Below are positions 50,420 through 62,473 of a stretch of 64,000 bases of DNA, in pieces; positions within the stretch are counted from its first letter, which is position 1, and each line of letters starts with the position of its first letter. The position numbers were made by a program, and so were the translations under genes. Source of the DNA: Vanessa cardui (lineage: Eukaryota; Arthropoda; Insecta; Lepidoptera; Nymphalidae); assembly GCF_905220365.1 (NCBI RefSeq), contig NC_061143.1:10974001-11038000 (forward strand), written 5' to 3'. A model generated the notes under the pieces. It searched no databases. It was not told the origin of the DNA and worked only from the letters and a program-made list of their open reading frames with translations.

Positions 50420-51834
50420 AGGATTTTAGCGATTTATAGGTGCCCTTTGAGACACTTTAGGTATACTAGCTTTTGTCCTCCGGGTACGTTTATTGACACA
50501 ATCCAGCATTTTAGTGAGTAACAATTCCAAATAAATCGGTAGCAAAGAGAGCTGACCATGCCTATATCTGAAAATTTCCGCAATAATATAGAATAGATTT
50601 TGATGGTGATATTTTCTACAAGGCTTATAATACAAAATTCAAAATCTTAAATTTCAATCAAAGCTATATTAACTGATTTGCATTAATCCTGGATGCTTAT
50701 TAGTTGCTAACTAATTTGTTGGTTGCAAACGACCTAAGAGCATTTAGAATAATAGTACTAAAAAGTGAAGAAACAAATATCAGCATCAAAATCCACATCT
50801 ATGATTTGCTATCTGTCATGACTCTTAATGTAGGTACTTATATTAGTAATACTAAACTATTTGTACCTGCATGCATTAATAGTCCATACATGTATACTGT
50901 CTTCTATTAAATATTTAACAAAACAATGGCAAATTCGAAAAAGATTGTGACAAATTATGATAGTAATGGGAACTGATGTGGCGTGATCGATTATAAGTTA
51001 AATGGACACTAAATGCAATATCATGGAACTCATATCAATTTTATTAAAAGCTTTTACTATACGAGTTAATTCGTAGGTATATACTTCTAACTATTTTTCA
51101 ACATGTTTTATGAACCGTTTGAATTGAAAAATTTCAACGAATTTTTTGGGCTAGTAACTTTTGCTAGTGGATACATACAATTTAAGTTTGAGAAGATCTT
51201 TGAAATGTAATGAAATGGATTATTCTGTCCGTTCGTCTCGATATTAATTGGGTGTTGCCACTTTCACTAACATGCCAAACGTCAATAACACATCTACAGA
51301 CAGTTAACGCGATATAGAATTCGTTCTATTGAATATACCGAAACGAAACGTAATGATGCCGGTATAAAATCAACTGAATGGGAGAAAGGAAGTTTTTTTT
51401 TTATCTGTATCGCTCCAGTTTTCATCTTGAAATCATCTTAAACATAATTAGCTTCGTTCTACATTTGCTTAATTCTAAAAACCGTTTGACATCTTCGACT
51501 ATTGTTCTTTTTTGTCGTGAATTCGTTACTATAACTGCTTCGTTTGTTATTTTGTTTTCGGTTTTATATGTCTTCGGTTTAGTTAGTAGGAGGTACGAAA
51601 TTAAAAAAAAAATATTCTTGACCTACCTAAAGCACTTAGTTTCAAATAAAAATACTAATGGTTAAAAATAATTCATTTCGTTTTGAAAAAAAAAACTATT
51701 GTGCAGGTTTATTGAGCATGCAGATTTTTATTCGGTTTTGACTGTTTCTTCGTACAAAATTATTATTTGAATTTAACAATACGATGATGAATTATGTAAT
51801 GAGTCTGATTTTAAATGAAAATAATTTTCTCCAG

Positions 51835-52010
51835 AGGCCCTAGACCGAGCGAGATTAGCGCGCGAGCGTCGCGAGGCTGAACAACGGAAGCGGTTGGACG
51901 AACTGCGCGCGCACGCCGCCGCTGCGCAGGCGCAACGAGAGAAACGAGACGAAGATCGACGCCGCAGACAGGCTGAACAGCGCGCCAAGGACGATGATAG
52001 ACGATTACAG
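51835..52010 (+). CDS. ens: ensconsin/MAP7-family, coding exon 2 (charged helix of the microtubule-binding region)
   Basis: A 176-nt exon between acceptor TTTTCTCCAG and donor CAG|GTATTT. It enters in phase 1 and leaves in phase 0. It is far more GC-rich than the flanking intron and open throughout. The roughly 58 residues start ALDRARLARERREAEQ and are almost all Arg, Glu, Lys, Gln, Asp and Ala, which predicts a long charged alpha-helix or coiled coil without Pro or Gly. This matches the N-terminal charged helix that binds microtubules in MAP7/ensconsin proteins, including the typical RLARERRE-type start. In that family the N-terminal half binds the lattice and a C-terminal helix recruits kinesin-1; the C-terminal part is not in this window. 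The family call rests on this exon together with exon 3. Arg/Glu repeats alone could fit other coiled-coil proteins. Confidence 0.85.
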
Positions 52011-52170
52011 GTATTTCGATAACTAGAGTATTATATATAACTCTAACTCCTTTTACATAGGTACCTTGATTAAATATTACATATACTGAAGTAATGTGTT
52101 TTTTTTTTGTTAATTTTAATTGCTCAGTCTATCAAAATGTTCGTGTTAGTATGGTTTCAACCGTCTTTTA

Positions 52171-52244
52171 CAACAACAGCCTGTAAATTTCCCACTGCTG
52201 TGCTAAGGTTCTCCGTTTGAGGAGAAGGTTTGGAACATATTCCA
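52171..52244 (-). mobile_element. SINE family 1, 3' end only
   Basis: AACAACAGCCTGTAAATTTC through GGTTTGGAACATATTCCA: 3' portion of a minus-oriented family 1 copy, 160 bases after ensconsin exon 2. Confidence 0.75.
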
Positions 52245-52614
52245 TGGTTTCAACTGTCTTTTACGGTACTTGAATTTTGCGTTAATTTTTATTAACAGAT
52301 CAATTTTAATGATAACTATTTAACTAAAATAACTATTACACGTATTTAAAAAAATCTTACAGCATAATTATATTGCTTCGAAGAAACGTATTAAATTTCT
52401 GTTGTGAGAAATTACATCATTGTTAGTAAGAAATACACTCACCAACATAAACAAATAATGTTTGTAATTATAACTAACGACCTTCACACTCTTTCGAGAT
52501 CTTTTTTGGAAAAATCCTCTCACAATTAGATATTATTTAACAAAAAAAAAAAATATATTAAAATATACAACAAAAATGTATTCCAATGGTAGTAGGAAAA
52601 AAGTTAAACAAAAC

Positions 52615-53215
52615 TTATATTTTCGTATTTCATGCGATTTGCTAATAACTCACCTATATTGTGCACTACTAAGAGTTTATGATTAATACATCTTTTTTTA
52701 TGGCATAGGTTAGCGGCCGAGCGTATAGGCCACCTGATGGTAAGCGGTCACCATCACCATAGACAATGAAGCTGTAAGAAATATTAACTATTCTTTACAT
52801 CATCAATGTGCCACCAACCTTGCGAACTAAGATGTAATGTCCCTTGTGCCTGTAGAGTTACACTGGCTCACTCACCCTTCAAACTGGAACACAACAATAC
52901 TGAGTAATGTTATTTGGGGGAAGAATAACTGATGAGTGGGTGGTACCTGCCCAGACGAGCTTGCACAAAGCCCTACCACCAAGTGAATCTTAATTTATGA
53001 TACAACAATATTACACTTAATTTCATATTACCACTTGAATATTACTTCCATAATTCCGATAACAGTTACATCGATGTTTCGCAAATTCATAGTGAATATC
53101 ATAGATTTATCAAGCTCTCAACCAATGATATGGCCTCGATTTGCTGTCAAATATTGTTAATTTGGCTTTAAATCTGTTATGATTGGAATGGAGTAGGTAC
53201 CATAGTATTTATTCG
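52615..53215 (+). repeat. unclassified dispersed repeat (family U), copy 3, split by a LINE
   Basis: The 5' part (52615-52691) has CATGCGATTTGCTAATAACT and AGAGTTTATGATTAATAC. The 3' part (52991-53215) has TATTACTTCCATAATTCCGA, CAAGCTCTCAACCAATGATA and CTGTTATGATTGGAATGG. The 299 bases between are a family A LINE end. Confidence 0.7.
52692..52990 (-). mobile_element. LINE 3'-end fragment (family A), nested
   Basis: Minus-oriented, near complete for this 3' unit: GGCCACCTGATGGTAAGCGG through TTGCACAAAGCCCTACCACC. It splits the unclassified repeat whose halves lie at 52615-52691 and 52991-53215, so it inserted later. Confidence 0.8.
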
Positions 53216-53472
53216 ATTGAACGATTGCTGCAATTTTATGTTTAAATAGACAGGTATGGAAATGAATAACATAATATCCCCACCAAATGCAAATGTATAC
53301 ACGTCTATTTCGAAAGCATTTAATTTATCTAGAATAAATGTTATCAAAATGAAGTAAAATCTATTTCCAATCGATTACAGAGAAACTGTTGCGCAATAAA
53401 ATATATGTGTAAAACGTATTCTTTCATCAATTATAATATAATATATCATACTGTTATATACTTTTTACTTTT

Positions 53473-53672
53473 TGTACACCGGTTTTTATGGATACGCCAC
53501 TCCGATGTCCCGGGTCCCGATTCCCGGCCGAGTGGATGTAGAAAAAGTCCATTAGTTTTCTATGTTGTCTTGAGTTTGGGTTTCATCGTTACTTTTGATT
53601 TTTCATAAAACAAATGCTTTAGCCATTTATATTGGGATCAGAGTAATGTATGTGATATTGTCCAATATTCAT
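53473..53672 (+). mobile_element. tRNA-derived SINE, family 2, 5'-truncated
   Basis: Begins within the tRNA-like head (GTACACCGGTTTTTATGG), retains a degenerate box B and the family 3' body ending near ATGTGATATTGTCC. Older and more diverged than the copy at 33277. Confidence 0.75.
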
Positions 53673-54496
53673 TATTTTTTCGTTATTTTGTCTAATGTCT
53701 ATGTCTTGACACATACACATTGCACAAAACAAACAAGGCCATTCTGCCATACGACTGTATGAGATTGAGTCGACTGGTCAGTCCGAAAACATGGATCGCA
53801 AACTATACGATAGGGATATCGTTAGGTCTAAAAATCGTTGAAATTCGGTGCTTGTCCGCACTGCAGATAAAATATACCTACACGTGTATATGCAATTTAA
53901 CATTGAAAACAAACTTTATTTAAAGTTGTGACGGGTACTTGTAAAGTGAAATAATTTATTACAGTTCATCGATCAAATAATATTGTAATATGAACCAAGG
54001 TGAAACGAGTCTTCCATGAAATACAAATCACTTTAATCTCATCTTGTTTACAGTACACTGTATAACTAAACGTACGCAATATAAGGTACTTTCACCACTC
54101 CAGTAAATAATGTTTACGTACGATGGTGAAAATTAGAAAATTGGAAAGTGAAATAATTTAAATTAAGAACAGTTGTATCGTCTTTGAATCCCGAATGTTC
54201 TAATTTGCTATTTTGTGAATTTGTGGGCCCTGGCATTTAAACTAAAAAAAAATATTCGTGGCTTATATACGCATGCGCACACAGACTATTACACATAGTC
54301 ACAGATAAAATACCGCTAAACTAAAATGCCTAGTTATAATTACTTTATTCCTATGTGTAAAGTGAGCCTCGGTAATTATAAACTTTAATTAACAATTTTA
54401 ATCATCAGTAAAGAAAGATACATGGCCTGAATATTATAATGGAGTAAAAGATATTTACATCGGAACTCTTCTAACTTACCTTGGTTCCACAATATG

Positions 54497-54670
54497 ACAA
54501 AACCGGGTTCTAACACTGTCTGTCTATCTGTATGTCGCTTTTTCACTACCAAATCGAATCGAATTTGATGATGTTTTGTATGAAGTAAATTTTAATTTCA
54601 AGTAAAGACATGGGCTACCACATAACTAACCATCCCTTAAAATGTAAGCGAAGTCGTGGTTGACAACTGG
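54497..54670 (+). mobile_element. Helitron-like fragment
   Basis: TGTCTGTCTATCTGTATGTC, then ATTTGATGATGTTTTGTATG and TTGACAACTGG before T. Ends in CTGG instead of CTAG. In ensconsin intron 2. Confidence 0.5.
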
Positions 54671-54851
54671 TATTCAACATGTGAGATAGATTTATCAAAC
54701 TACTCAGATATAGTATTTTATTCAAATACGCAATCTCCGTTTTCCAAGATTCGAAGGATGTAGGAAATCTAGGAATAATACGAAACGTGGAAACCTTCAA
54801 CGTGACTTTGATAGAATCCAAATCACTTATTTAAAATATGATTATCAAATA

Positions 54852-54990
54852 AGAAGATTGTGTGAAAGATGATATGGTTAGAAATAATGTTACTTGTGAG
54901 ATGACGTCTGACAGAGAAGTATGGATGGAGAAGACATGCTGCGTCGACCCCAAATAAAATTAGGATAAGGGCGGGAGGATGATGATGTAT
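54852..54990 (+). mobile_element. RTE-type LINE 3' end, short
   Basis: GATTGTGTGAAAGATGATATGG through AAGACATGCTGCGTCGACCC and GGGAGGATGATGATG tail: 5'-truncated RTE copy in ensconsin intron 2. Confidence 0.8.
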
Positions 54991-55658
54991 ATCAAATAAG
55001 ACTGATAACTTTACGGTATAATGTATATATTGTATTAAGAATAACGGGACAACATAGTCAAACAAACATCTCACTAAAATAAAGATGAATAGACATGAGA
55101 ATTGATCATTAAAAAAAAACTGACGCCTAAAATCAATAAATAAAAGATTGAATGTATTCAGACCATACACTGAACGAAAAACTAGATTACTCATCATCTA
55201 TAAATAAATATCGCACATCAATAAGTCTTCAAAAACATTTAATGTCAATAAAAACGGTGAAAAAGAAAAAAAATTCAAAGATAGACTGTGAAAAAACTAA
55301 ATAATTTAAAAATCTTAAGATAAGTGTTGAAGTGCTTAACAAGGTTTACTGTTGTGTTATACAATTATAAAACCAGTAATAACTAGAATACACAGAGATA
55401 TGATTGCAATGCAAGATCAGAGGTCAACCACGGTCGTTGAATGGAATTCTCGGTAGATTGCCGATAACCAAGATATTTTCTGACACACCTTTAGAATTTA
55501 ATCCTTTCTTACTGCGGCGGCTCGAATCCGCTTAATGTACACTGACTTTAGCGTAATTAGAATTTATCGTTTAGTTCGCATTGTTTGATAGTGCTTCCTT
55601 AATATATCTCGCACATTAATATTGTCACATGCTTTTAACTTTACAGAATCTTTTAATA

Positions 55659-55905
55659 TCTTATACATATGATAAAATTGGTGTCTGTTTGTAATATTGA
55701 GATAGCCCTCTTTTACTCAATGCTTTATGTATGTATACATGGTATATATACTAAAATAACATTTTATACAATTTTTGTCTGTCTGTCGTTTGTCTGCCTG
55801 TCTGTCTGTTTGTTCCGTCTAATCTCTGGAACGGCGGGACTGATTTTGACGGGACTTTCACTGGCAGATAACCGATATAATAAAGAGTATAATATATAAT
55901 AAAGA
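55659..55905 (+). mobile_element. Helitron-like fragment, second group
   Basis: TTATACATATGATAAAATTG, GTGTCTGTTTGTAATATTGA, a CTGTCTGCC-type microsatellite and GATTTTGACGGGACTTTCAC. The open frames across it on both strands are repeat-derived. Confidence 0.5.
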
Positions 55906-56744
55906 TAAGTTACAATAATATGTTGTTTTTTATTAAATTTAAACGCATACAAGGTACGCATACAAATTATACGAACATGTTTGATGAAAGTTTGTACAAA
56001 ATCAGCCTCAAAAATACTTAAATAAAATCTCGCATAAGTGCGCATGCAATTTCTAGATTCAATATATTTTCAAGATCCTAACGTTTATTTGATTCATTTC
56101 AAGAAATCATTCATTTTGTTTTGTGTCAATTGTAAACCTGTCTTTTAAAGTGTCTCCTGCGATAACGTCAAATCGTTTGAATATTTATGATTCTCGTAAC
56201 TTTGCCTGTTTATTCTTTACATAGAGATTTTGAACTGACATATCTAGATTAGTTACCGTCAATTCAATGGTTCCATTACAAGATTATTTAGAAGTTACGG
56301 TTTCTACATTGGCTAATAATCAAAAACCTAAATTAATATATTGTATATCGAGGTAAGCTTTTCATATTTATAATATGTAATTATTGACAATCGTATAGAT
56401 AACTTTCATGATGTAATTTCATTTGTTAAAAACAGTAACTGCTAAGTTTCTTGTCGTCAGAATTGAAATTCCGATCCCGTAGTTGCTTTACATTTAATTT
56501 TAACCTGTATAATGTACATGAGAATTCTAACCGTCGATTTACACGCTGCAATGTTTGTGCTTAAATAGATTATAAAGTAGTTGAAAATTCAATGTAATGC
56601 AACTTATATTGGAAGAAAACATAAGAGAAAAACATCAACCATGAAACAATGAAAAATGTTTGTGAGAAAAATAATAGGTCGACTCTTTAGAATTATGTTA
56701 AAGAAATTGATATAAGAATAAACCACAACTAATCGTTTCGTCAG

Positions 56745-56943
56745 TAGATGTCCCTCAACTGCTAAAGGACAAGATTTTGAGCTTATTATGCAACGCTAGT
56801 GCGAGTTGGGGATATGGGAGAAATTCCTCGTGATGTTTTCTTTCACCGCTGAACCCTTTATGGAATATAAATAGAAATTAATCCCTTAAAAATATAGCGC
56901 TACCCGTAATATTTAATATTGACGTTTCACTGAGCCATCTCGG
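56745..56943 (-). mobile_element. SINE family 1, diverged copy
   Basis: Keeps CCTCGTGATGTTTTCTTTCA, CCGCTGAACC and CACTGAGCCATCTCGG; the rest is eroded. Confidence 0.6.
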
Positions 56944-58638
56944 ATTAAAATCTAAAATTAATTATCAATTACGGTAAAGATTTGAACTTTGAACAGATCT
57001 TACGAAATATATTTTGAAACTATTGCAGTCTACGTTTCAATTAGAACTTCTCTATTGCATTCATCAATTATCACACCTAGCTTGTAAGCGAATAGCAGTT
57101 CTACAAGTTTCTAGACTTTAATATTTATTTAATCATTAGGAAGATTGTATAATTTAGGTGTATTTATACCTATAGTTATATTTGACCTTGAAGACGTAAG
57201 TAAGACCATACGATCGGTTAAATGTGGAAGTTGATGAGCTTCAGTACCTCGTAGCGACAATTATAACAAATCTCCGTCAACACATAAAATGCCAAAAATC
57301 TGGTAGATTTCACTGGGATCTAACAGTGTTGAGTCAGATAGATCCACGTAATCATATCTTACACAGATTCAAAGTCTGTTGAGTCTCGTGTACATCACCT
57401 ATTACTATTAGAAGCATCGTTTTCATTCATGAAATAAATGGGATATTCTTTGAAACATTCTGGTTTAAGACGTTACCTAAACTAATCTTGGTTTTGTCTA
57501 ACCACGTACTCGATATGACTAAAACCGTGTAATTCAAATGTTTCTTCTAATTATTCTAGCCTACGTTTGTATTGCGTAACCACGTCCTTGTCTGATGATG
57601 TCACCATAACTCTCGCGCATTTTGAATGGCCGGACGTCAATAGTACGTATTTTCCGACGTAAACACCGAGATGGAAATAATTGAATATCCAAATTTTGAT
57701 AAATGACCCATTTTGAAGAAAAACTTAGCACAGTCGTGTGTGTTTGTGTGTTTTGCTTTAATTAAGCGGTTATTTTTATTTAAAAATAACCTTCATTAAA
57801 ACGAAGGAGGAAAATGAAAAATTCCAGTTTTCAAGTTAAATGACCAAGTGTTGGCTTGCTTCCAGTCCCTCGTTTAATGTCAAGTGTCAACCTCAATTTT
57901 CCCCTAGTTCACAATTAGTCTTTCACTTCCCAAGATTTTTTTTGAGGTCTTAAATTAGTTTTCTTATTTTATAAATTTCTCTCGACAATTAATCATTGCT
58001 TGTTTTCGCTGTTGGGCGATTGTTAGGTGATCTGTATTTACAAACATGACAATTATAACATTTCTGATATATGACTTCATTTCTCTTATACTGGAAAATT
58101 GCTGATAACGTACCGTCTGACCGGGTCATGTCTTATATAACGCACTTTGTCAATTATGAGGTCAGACCGCAATGAAACGACAGTACATGATGTCGAACGT
58201 CGTATGCAGGGACCGTCTATTGGTGTAATTTTCTGCGCACATTATCTCCTAGGTTTTGTTACGCTAATTTAAGCGCACGGCTCGTCTTTAGAAATACAAC
58301 AATGTTAAGTCCATTCTTATAATTAGAGCCACATTACAATGACGTCTCGTTGATATTTAAACTAATTTTTTTTGTAAATCGTAATTTCATCAGGTTTTAT
58401 GAAGATATTTAGTAAATGCGATACGAAAAAGTTTTCCTTTATCACTCAATGTCTTATAAATAGAAAACGTGGACGAGTTTAACAATGAGACAGGAAATAT
58501 ATATCGGCAAAAAGTTAATTCTATTGCAAGGAAATCAGTGATAATGACAATACATAATTACTTAATTTATCGTTCGTGTTCACTTGTATTATAATCGTCA
58601 CATACTTGTAGATAACGGGAGAACTGGTACAGAATATT

Positions 58639-58821
58639 TCAGCTCATTATAAGCGATCTCAAGTATTTCAAGCACGCGTAAGTATTAATGGCCGCTACAG
58701 AAATACGCAGTGCTTGTAGTGCATCAAAAATATTTAAAATTAACTCCTGCAGCGCTAAGGAGTCGCGACAAAAATAACGCAAGGCAACTTCCTTCAGGAT
58801 CGAACGCATTTCTTGCGTCAA
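58639..58821 (-). CDS. unrecognised 60-residue ORF, antisense in ensconsin intron 2
   Basis: Begins MTQEMRSILKEVALRYFCRD and reads as an amphipathic, Leu/Ala-rich helix (LALQELILNIFDALQAL). The local DNA (58636-58830) is GC-richer than the flanks, which makes it stand out. No known domain, splice signal or promoter was recognised. Confidence 0.15.
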   Translation of the reverse strand: MTQEMRSILKEVALRYFCRDSLALQELILNIFDALQALRISVAAINTYACLKYLRSLIMS

Positions 58822-59232
58822 GTATTATAAAAAGTCTATAAGCGGTCATGATATAATTCAATTATTCTTTTTCTGTATATTCCTTTGTTATTATTTAATG
58901 CATTTGGGTATAAAACTCATTTAGAAACTTCGATAAAAAGTGTTCAGTCAAAAAATCGTCCATTTGTATTTTCTAAACAGTGAAAGTCAAGAAATCGGTG
59001 ATTCAGTTCTTGTCTCTCACGTAGCATATTAATTTCTAGCGTTTTTTTTTTATCTTTTGAAGTAAAATATTCTTGAAGAAAATTAGTTTAATAACTAGAG
59101 AGTAGTAATATATTGGCTTCATTGTTATTATTAGATTTTGTATATAATTATTACATGTAAGTGTAACACAATGTAATTGTTGAGACACAAGACATCTAAT
59201 CTAATATTTGTTCGTTGGTACAACATTTTATA

Positions 59233-59430
59233 CCTCACTACCGACCCGCCCCGACTTCGCACGGATGCAATAATAATACTTAATATGCTACAAAATTTGT
59301 TTATCACATTAAAAACTTCTAAAATTATAGGTGATTCTTTACTATAGTGTCTATGCATTATATACAAAAACTTTTCTCTTGCATCACTTTATTTATTGGA
59401 AAAAATCGCATCAAAATCTTCAATCAAAGA
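59233..59430 (-). mobile_element. short Helitron-like element, diverged
   Basis: CTACCGACCCGCCCCGACTT, then CACGGATGCAATAATAATAC and TTCTCTTGCATCACTTTATT: a degraded member of the 1970/5716 group in ensconsin intron 2. Confidence 0.45.
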
Positions 59431-61492
59431 TTATGTATCGGCCACGGCGTTGCTAGCATTTGGGAGTTGGTCTTCATGTGTTAAGCATAAAAAGCCTTAT
59501 CTCCTTTTTAGGAGTACAAGCTTTTAGTTAGTGTATACTGATTTCATCTAATTCACTCGTCGTTTGCCCGTGTAAGAGCAACAGATAGCCAGACATAGTT
59601 ACTTTCGCATTTATAATAGAAGGATAGATTGATTTTGATTACGCTATGAATAAGCGATATCACTTAGGTTTATAAATGCCATACTGAATTGTCATCGTGA
59701 ATGTTTATATTCATCCACATCTAGAGAATGCATACATCGTAATTTCGCTTATCATTAGAAAACATTAGATGGTAATCAATCAAGTGCACTGAAGTCAACC
59801 GGCCGTGTTAGCTGTTGTTGTTTTACATTCAAGTCGTTCTTAATTTAATTTCGTCTTTATTACTTGGATACCGAGTGATTCATGGACTTAAATTTTCCGC
59901 AATTTGTCTGAAGTAAAATTTGCGATTCATTGGGGTTATCACCTCTAAGTATCGAGTTCAAGGTAGCATGCCAATTATATAGTTGTGCATGAAATAGCCT
60001 GTTTTAATATGTTCTTATTGTGTTTTAAGCTAAAAAGTGTTAAACAACTATCTGAGACGGATTTTGGACTGATAATTTTGCTCTGAATGAAAACGATTAC
60101 GTCACAAAATTATTCCAAATTTTAGCTTTTGATTAACGCCTTTAAAATCCAATTCGAAATTATTATTTGCTGTCTGTTGTAATATAATAGTTAATCTGTT
60201 ATTATATTAAGATCTAGATTCAAACGATTCATAGAGTTTGTATTATAACTAATTATTTAAATCGAATGCAAAATACCGACGTGTTCACTTTGCTTTACTT
60301 TGAATTGCAAAGTGTTTCAATCCAATGCAAGTTTTCCTTGCCAACTTATATTCCGTTCATCGGTTCATTTCTTTATATAAAAGTAAGACCACCCGTGCAG
60401 TCTATTTAATTTGAACTTGAAAGTTGAACATGTGTGAAGCCGTTCTTAGGACTAGCATCATTGTTATTATTAAATTTATTTATACTTAGTAAGTTTTATA
60501 TTTGTTTCTTTCTATCTTGTTACTCTTCTGTCTGTATTGTATCTGTTTATTAATCAATGGCTATATTACAATATGGTCATATTTTTAAGGTTCATTATCG
60601 TTCAGGACTATGCGTATTATTTTCTTTATATATTTTTACTATACTTAATGGAGTTTCTTCAAGAACTTCTGCAGTTATAAAAGATCTAACAAAGTTATAA
60701 AAATCAAAAATAGAACGTGACAAATCACCATCAAAAATAGTTTTCAAAGATTCATTTTATAACTCGTACCTCGTTTCCTGAAATTCAACCGTTCAACGCT
60801 TGTCAATGATTGATTTCACGCTCGGACGATGGTTATAACATGCGTGAGTAATTAATTAATGAACACTTAACGATCGTCTTGACAGTGAAAGTAAATGATG
60901 AAAACAAACGTATAGGATTTCCTTTATATTTTTTTTAAAATTATATTAATAAAGAAATCATTTACTCAGCCAATATAATGGACCATCTTATACTCTCTGC
61001 ACCTATTATAACATAGTTGGAAGTCCGAACTAATTAATACACATCTTATTTGTTTTGCTATTGTTAACTTTAGTCGAATTCAGTTTTAAGTTAGTATTGT
61101 ATTCTGTTTTAATTACACAAAAAACTGTATATCAAATTTCAAATCTGTAAGAGACACGTATTATGCTACATAATAATGCCGATAATAACACATTTGAATA
61201 CAGCTAATCATATTGATAGCTTCGTATTTCAATATATACATACCTAAACATCTTTGTGTCATCTCGATTTGCAGATGAAGCTGAATACAATAAATATTTC
61301 AAAGTTATATAATCATTATTATTATAATCTTTATTTGCTTTAACAGAAAATCACTAAGGATTATATTATTTAAGAGTGCAAAGAAGAAAATAAATAAGTT
61401 TATAAAAACAGTATCATCATACATTATAAAGATATCAGAAATCTTTTAGGAAACTTTCGTTCAGAGACACCAGCACTGAAAGAAGTTGTTTT

Positions 61493-61772
61493 ACTTAGTG
61501 GTAGGGCTTTGTGCGAGCCCGTCTGGGTAGGTACCACCCACTCATCAGTTATTCTACCGCCAAATAACAGTACTCAGTATTGTTGTGTTCCGGTTTGAAG
61601 GGCGAGTGAGCCAGTATAAATACAGGCACAAGGGACATGACATCTTAGTTCCCAAGGTTGGTGGCACATTGACGATGTAACGAATTGTAATATTTGGGTG
61701 TGGGTGTTGGTGACCACTTACCATCAGGTGGCCCATATGCTCGTCCGCCAAACTATATCATAAAAAAAGTTT
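61493..61772 (+). mobile_element. LINE 3'-end fragment (family A)
   Basis: ACTTAGTGGTAGGGCTTTGT through ACCATCAGGTGGCCCATATG and a short A-rich tail (CATAAAAAAAG). Well preserved. Lies in ensconsin intron 2. Confidence 0.82.
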
Positions 61773-61864
61773 AACCACTGCGGATGTGCTCATATATTTT
61801 AAGGAGACTAAAACCAAAACAGCAGAATAATCATGGATTCTGATATTATTTATATATCTTTAGT

Positions 61865-62098
61865 CTATTCCAACCATAACAGGAAAAAAGTCAAATGAAG
61901 AACATTTGACAGCAAATTGACACGATATCATTGGTTGAGCTTGATTGATCAATAATCACTGAGGATTTACGAAAAAATTGAGTTTTGAATGTCGACGAAA
62001 TTATTGTTGGAATTTTGGAAGAAAAGTTACGAGTGAAAATAAGTAGTTAAGCATTAAAGATTAATCATAAACTCTAAGTATTGTGTACAATCTTTCTA
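61865..62098 (-). repeat. unclassified dispersed repeat (family U), copy 4
   Basis: Minus-oriented. Contains the complements of family U blocks: TTCCAACCATAACAGG, GACAGCAAATTGACACGATA, TCATTGGTTGAGCTTGAT and TTAATCATAAACTCTAAG. Lies 175 bases upstream of ensconsin exon 3. Confidence 0.7.
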
Positions 62099-62270
62099 AC
62101 TGCATGAAGTACGTATAGGTATATGTTTTTTTTTTCACTGCGTCATAGCAACATTCGTCATACGTCAAACGTCATTACTGCTTTATCAGAGTGCGTGTAA
62201 TAAGTGTCAAACTTACCACACATGTTAGGTTTCGTTCAGTCAATTATCAATTTAGAATTATTATTTACAG

Positions 62271-62473
62271 GTAGAGGAACGAAAACGTGCAATATGGGAG
62301 GCGTCGATATCCCGTCGCGAGGCGTTGCTGCAACGCGAACGCGATCGCACCGAACGATTGGAGCGCGCGCGAGCCGCTCGGTCCGCGCCCCGGCCGGCGT
62401 TCGCGTTCGGCTCCTCCACGCCGAGGCTACTGGAGCCCGTCGACTCGGCTGGATTCTTTTGGGCCGCGCGCAG
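62271..62473 (+). CDS. ens: ensconsin/MAP7-family, coding exon 3 (conserved SSTPR motif)
   Basis: A 203-nt, very GC-rich exon with acceptor TTATTTACAG and donor CGCGCAG|GTATGG. It starts in phase 0, matching exon 2, and ends in phase 2. It opens VEERKRAIWEASISRREALL, continues the charged helix, then changes to a low-charge segment with AFAFGSSTPRLLEP and a closing GFFWAARR. The GFGSSTPR-like motif followed by an aromatic-Trp-x-x-R stretch marks the end of the microtubule-binding helix in fly ensconsin and is the strongest reason for the gene name. With the upstream exons this gives about 141 residues, roughly the first sixth of a usual ensconsin. The next exon should start by completing an AG-x codon; none was found up to 64,000. 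The donor region is duplicated 185 bp downstream. Confidence 0.87.

Larger units (their letters stand above)
38653..51834 (+). other. ens: ensconsin intron 1 (about 13.2 kb)
   Basis: Long first intron between the GTATTA donor and the CTCCAG acceptor. Its first 300 bases are CpG-rich. The rest is AT-rich and contains RTE 3' fragments (42.5 and 49.6 kb), a copy of the unclassified repeat (43.8-44.1 kb), a LINE 3' fragment (49.5 kb), the 48-bp palindrome at 50.37 kb and one doubtful antisense ORF (47.7-48.0 kb). No further + strand exon with convincing splice signals was seen. From 39.0 to 42.4 kb there is nothing recognisable beyond AT-rich intron, and the same is true from 44.1 to 47.7 kb. Confidence 0.6.
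52011..62270 (+). other. ens: ensconsin intron 2 (about 10.3 kb)
   Basis: Intron between the GTATTT donor of exon 2 and the TTTACAG acceptor of exon 3. It holds SINE fragments (52.17, 53.48, 56.75 kb), an unclassified repeat split by a LINE fragment (52.6-53.2 kb), a Helitron-like element (54.5 kb), an RTE end (54.85 kb), another Helitron-like start (55.66 kb), and a LINE fragment next to an inverted copy of the unclassified repeat (61.5-62.1 kb). From 57.0 to 59.2 kb I see only AT-rich sequence, one small antisense ORF at 58.6-58.8 kb and no exon. Confidence 0.75.

Noticed and set aside
51773..51988. Minus-strand Arg/Ser/Cys/Ala-rich frame
   Set aside because: It is the antisense shadow of ensconsin exon 2; the odd composition follows from the GC-rich sense codons.
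55669..56045. Frames with SLSVCLFRL and antisense RRNKQTDRQTND
   Set aside because: Products of a CTGTCTG microsatellite inside a Helitron-like fragment.
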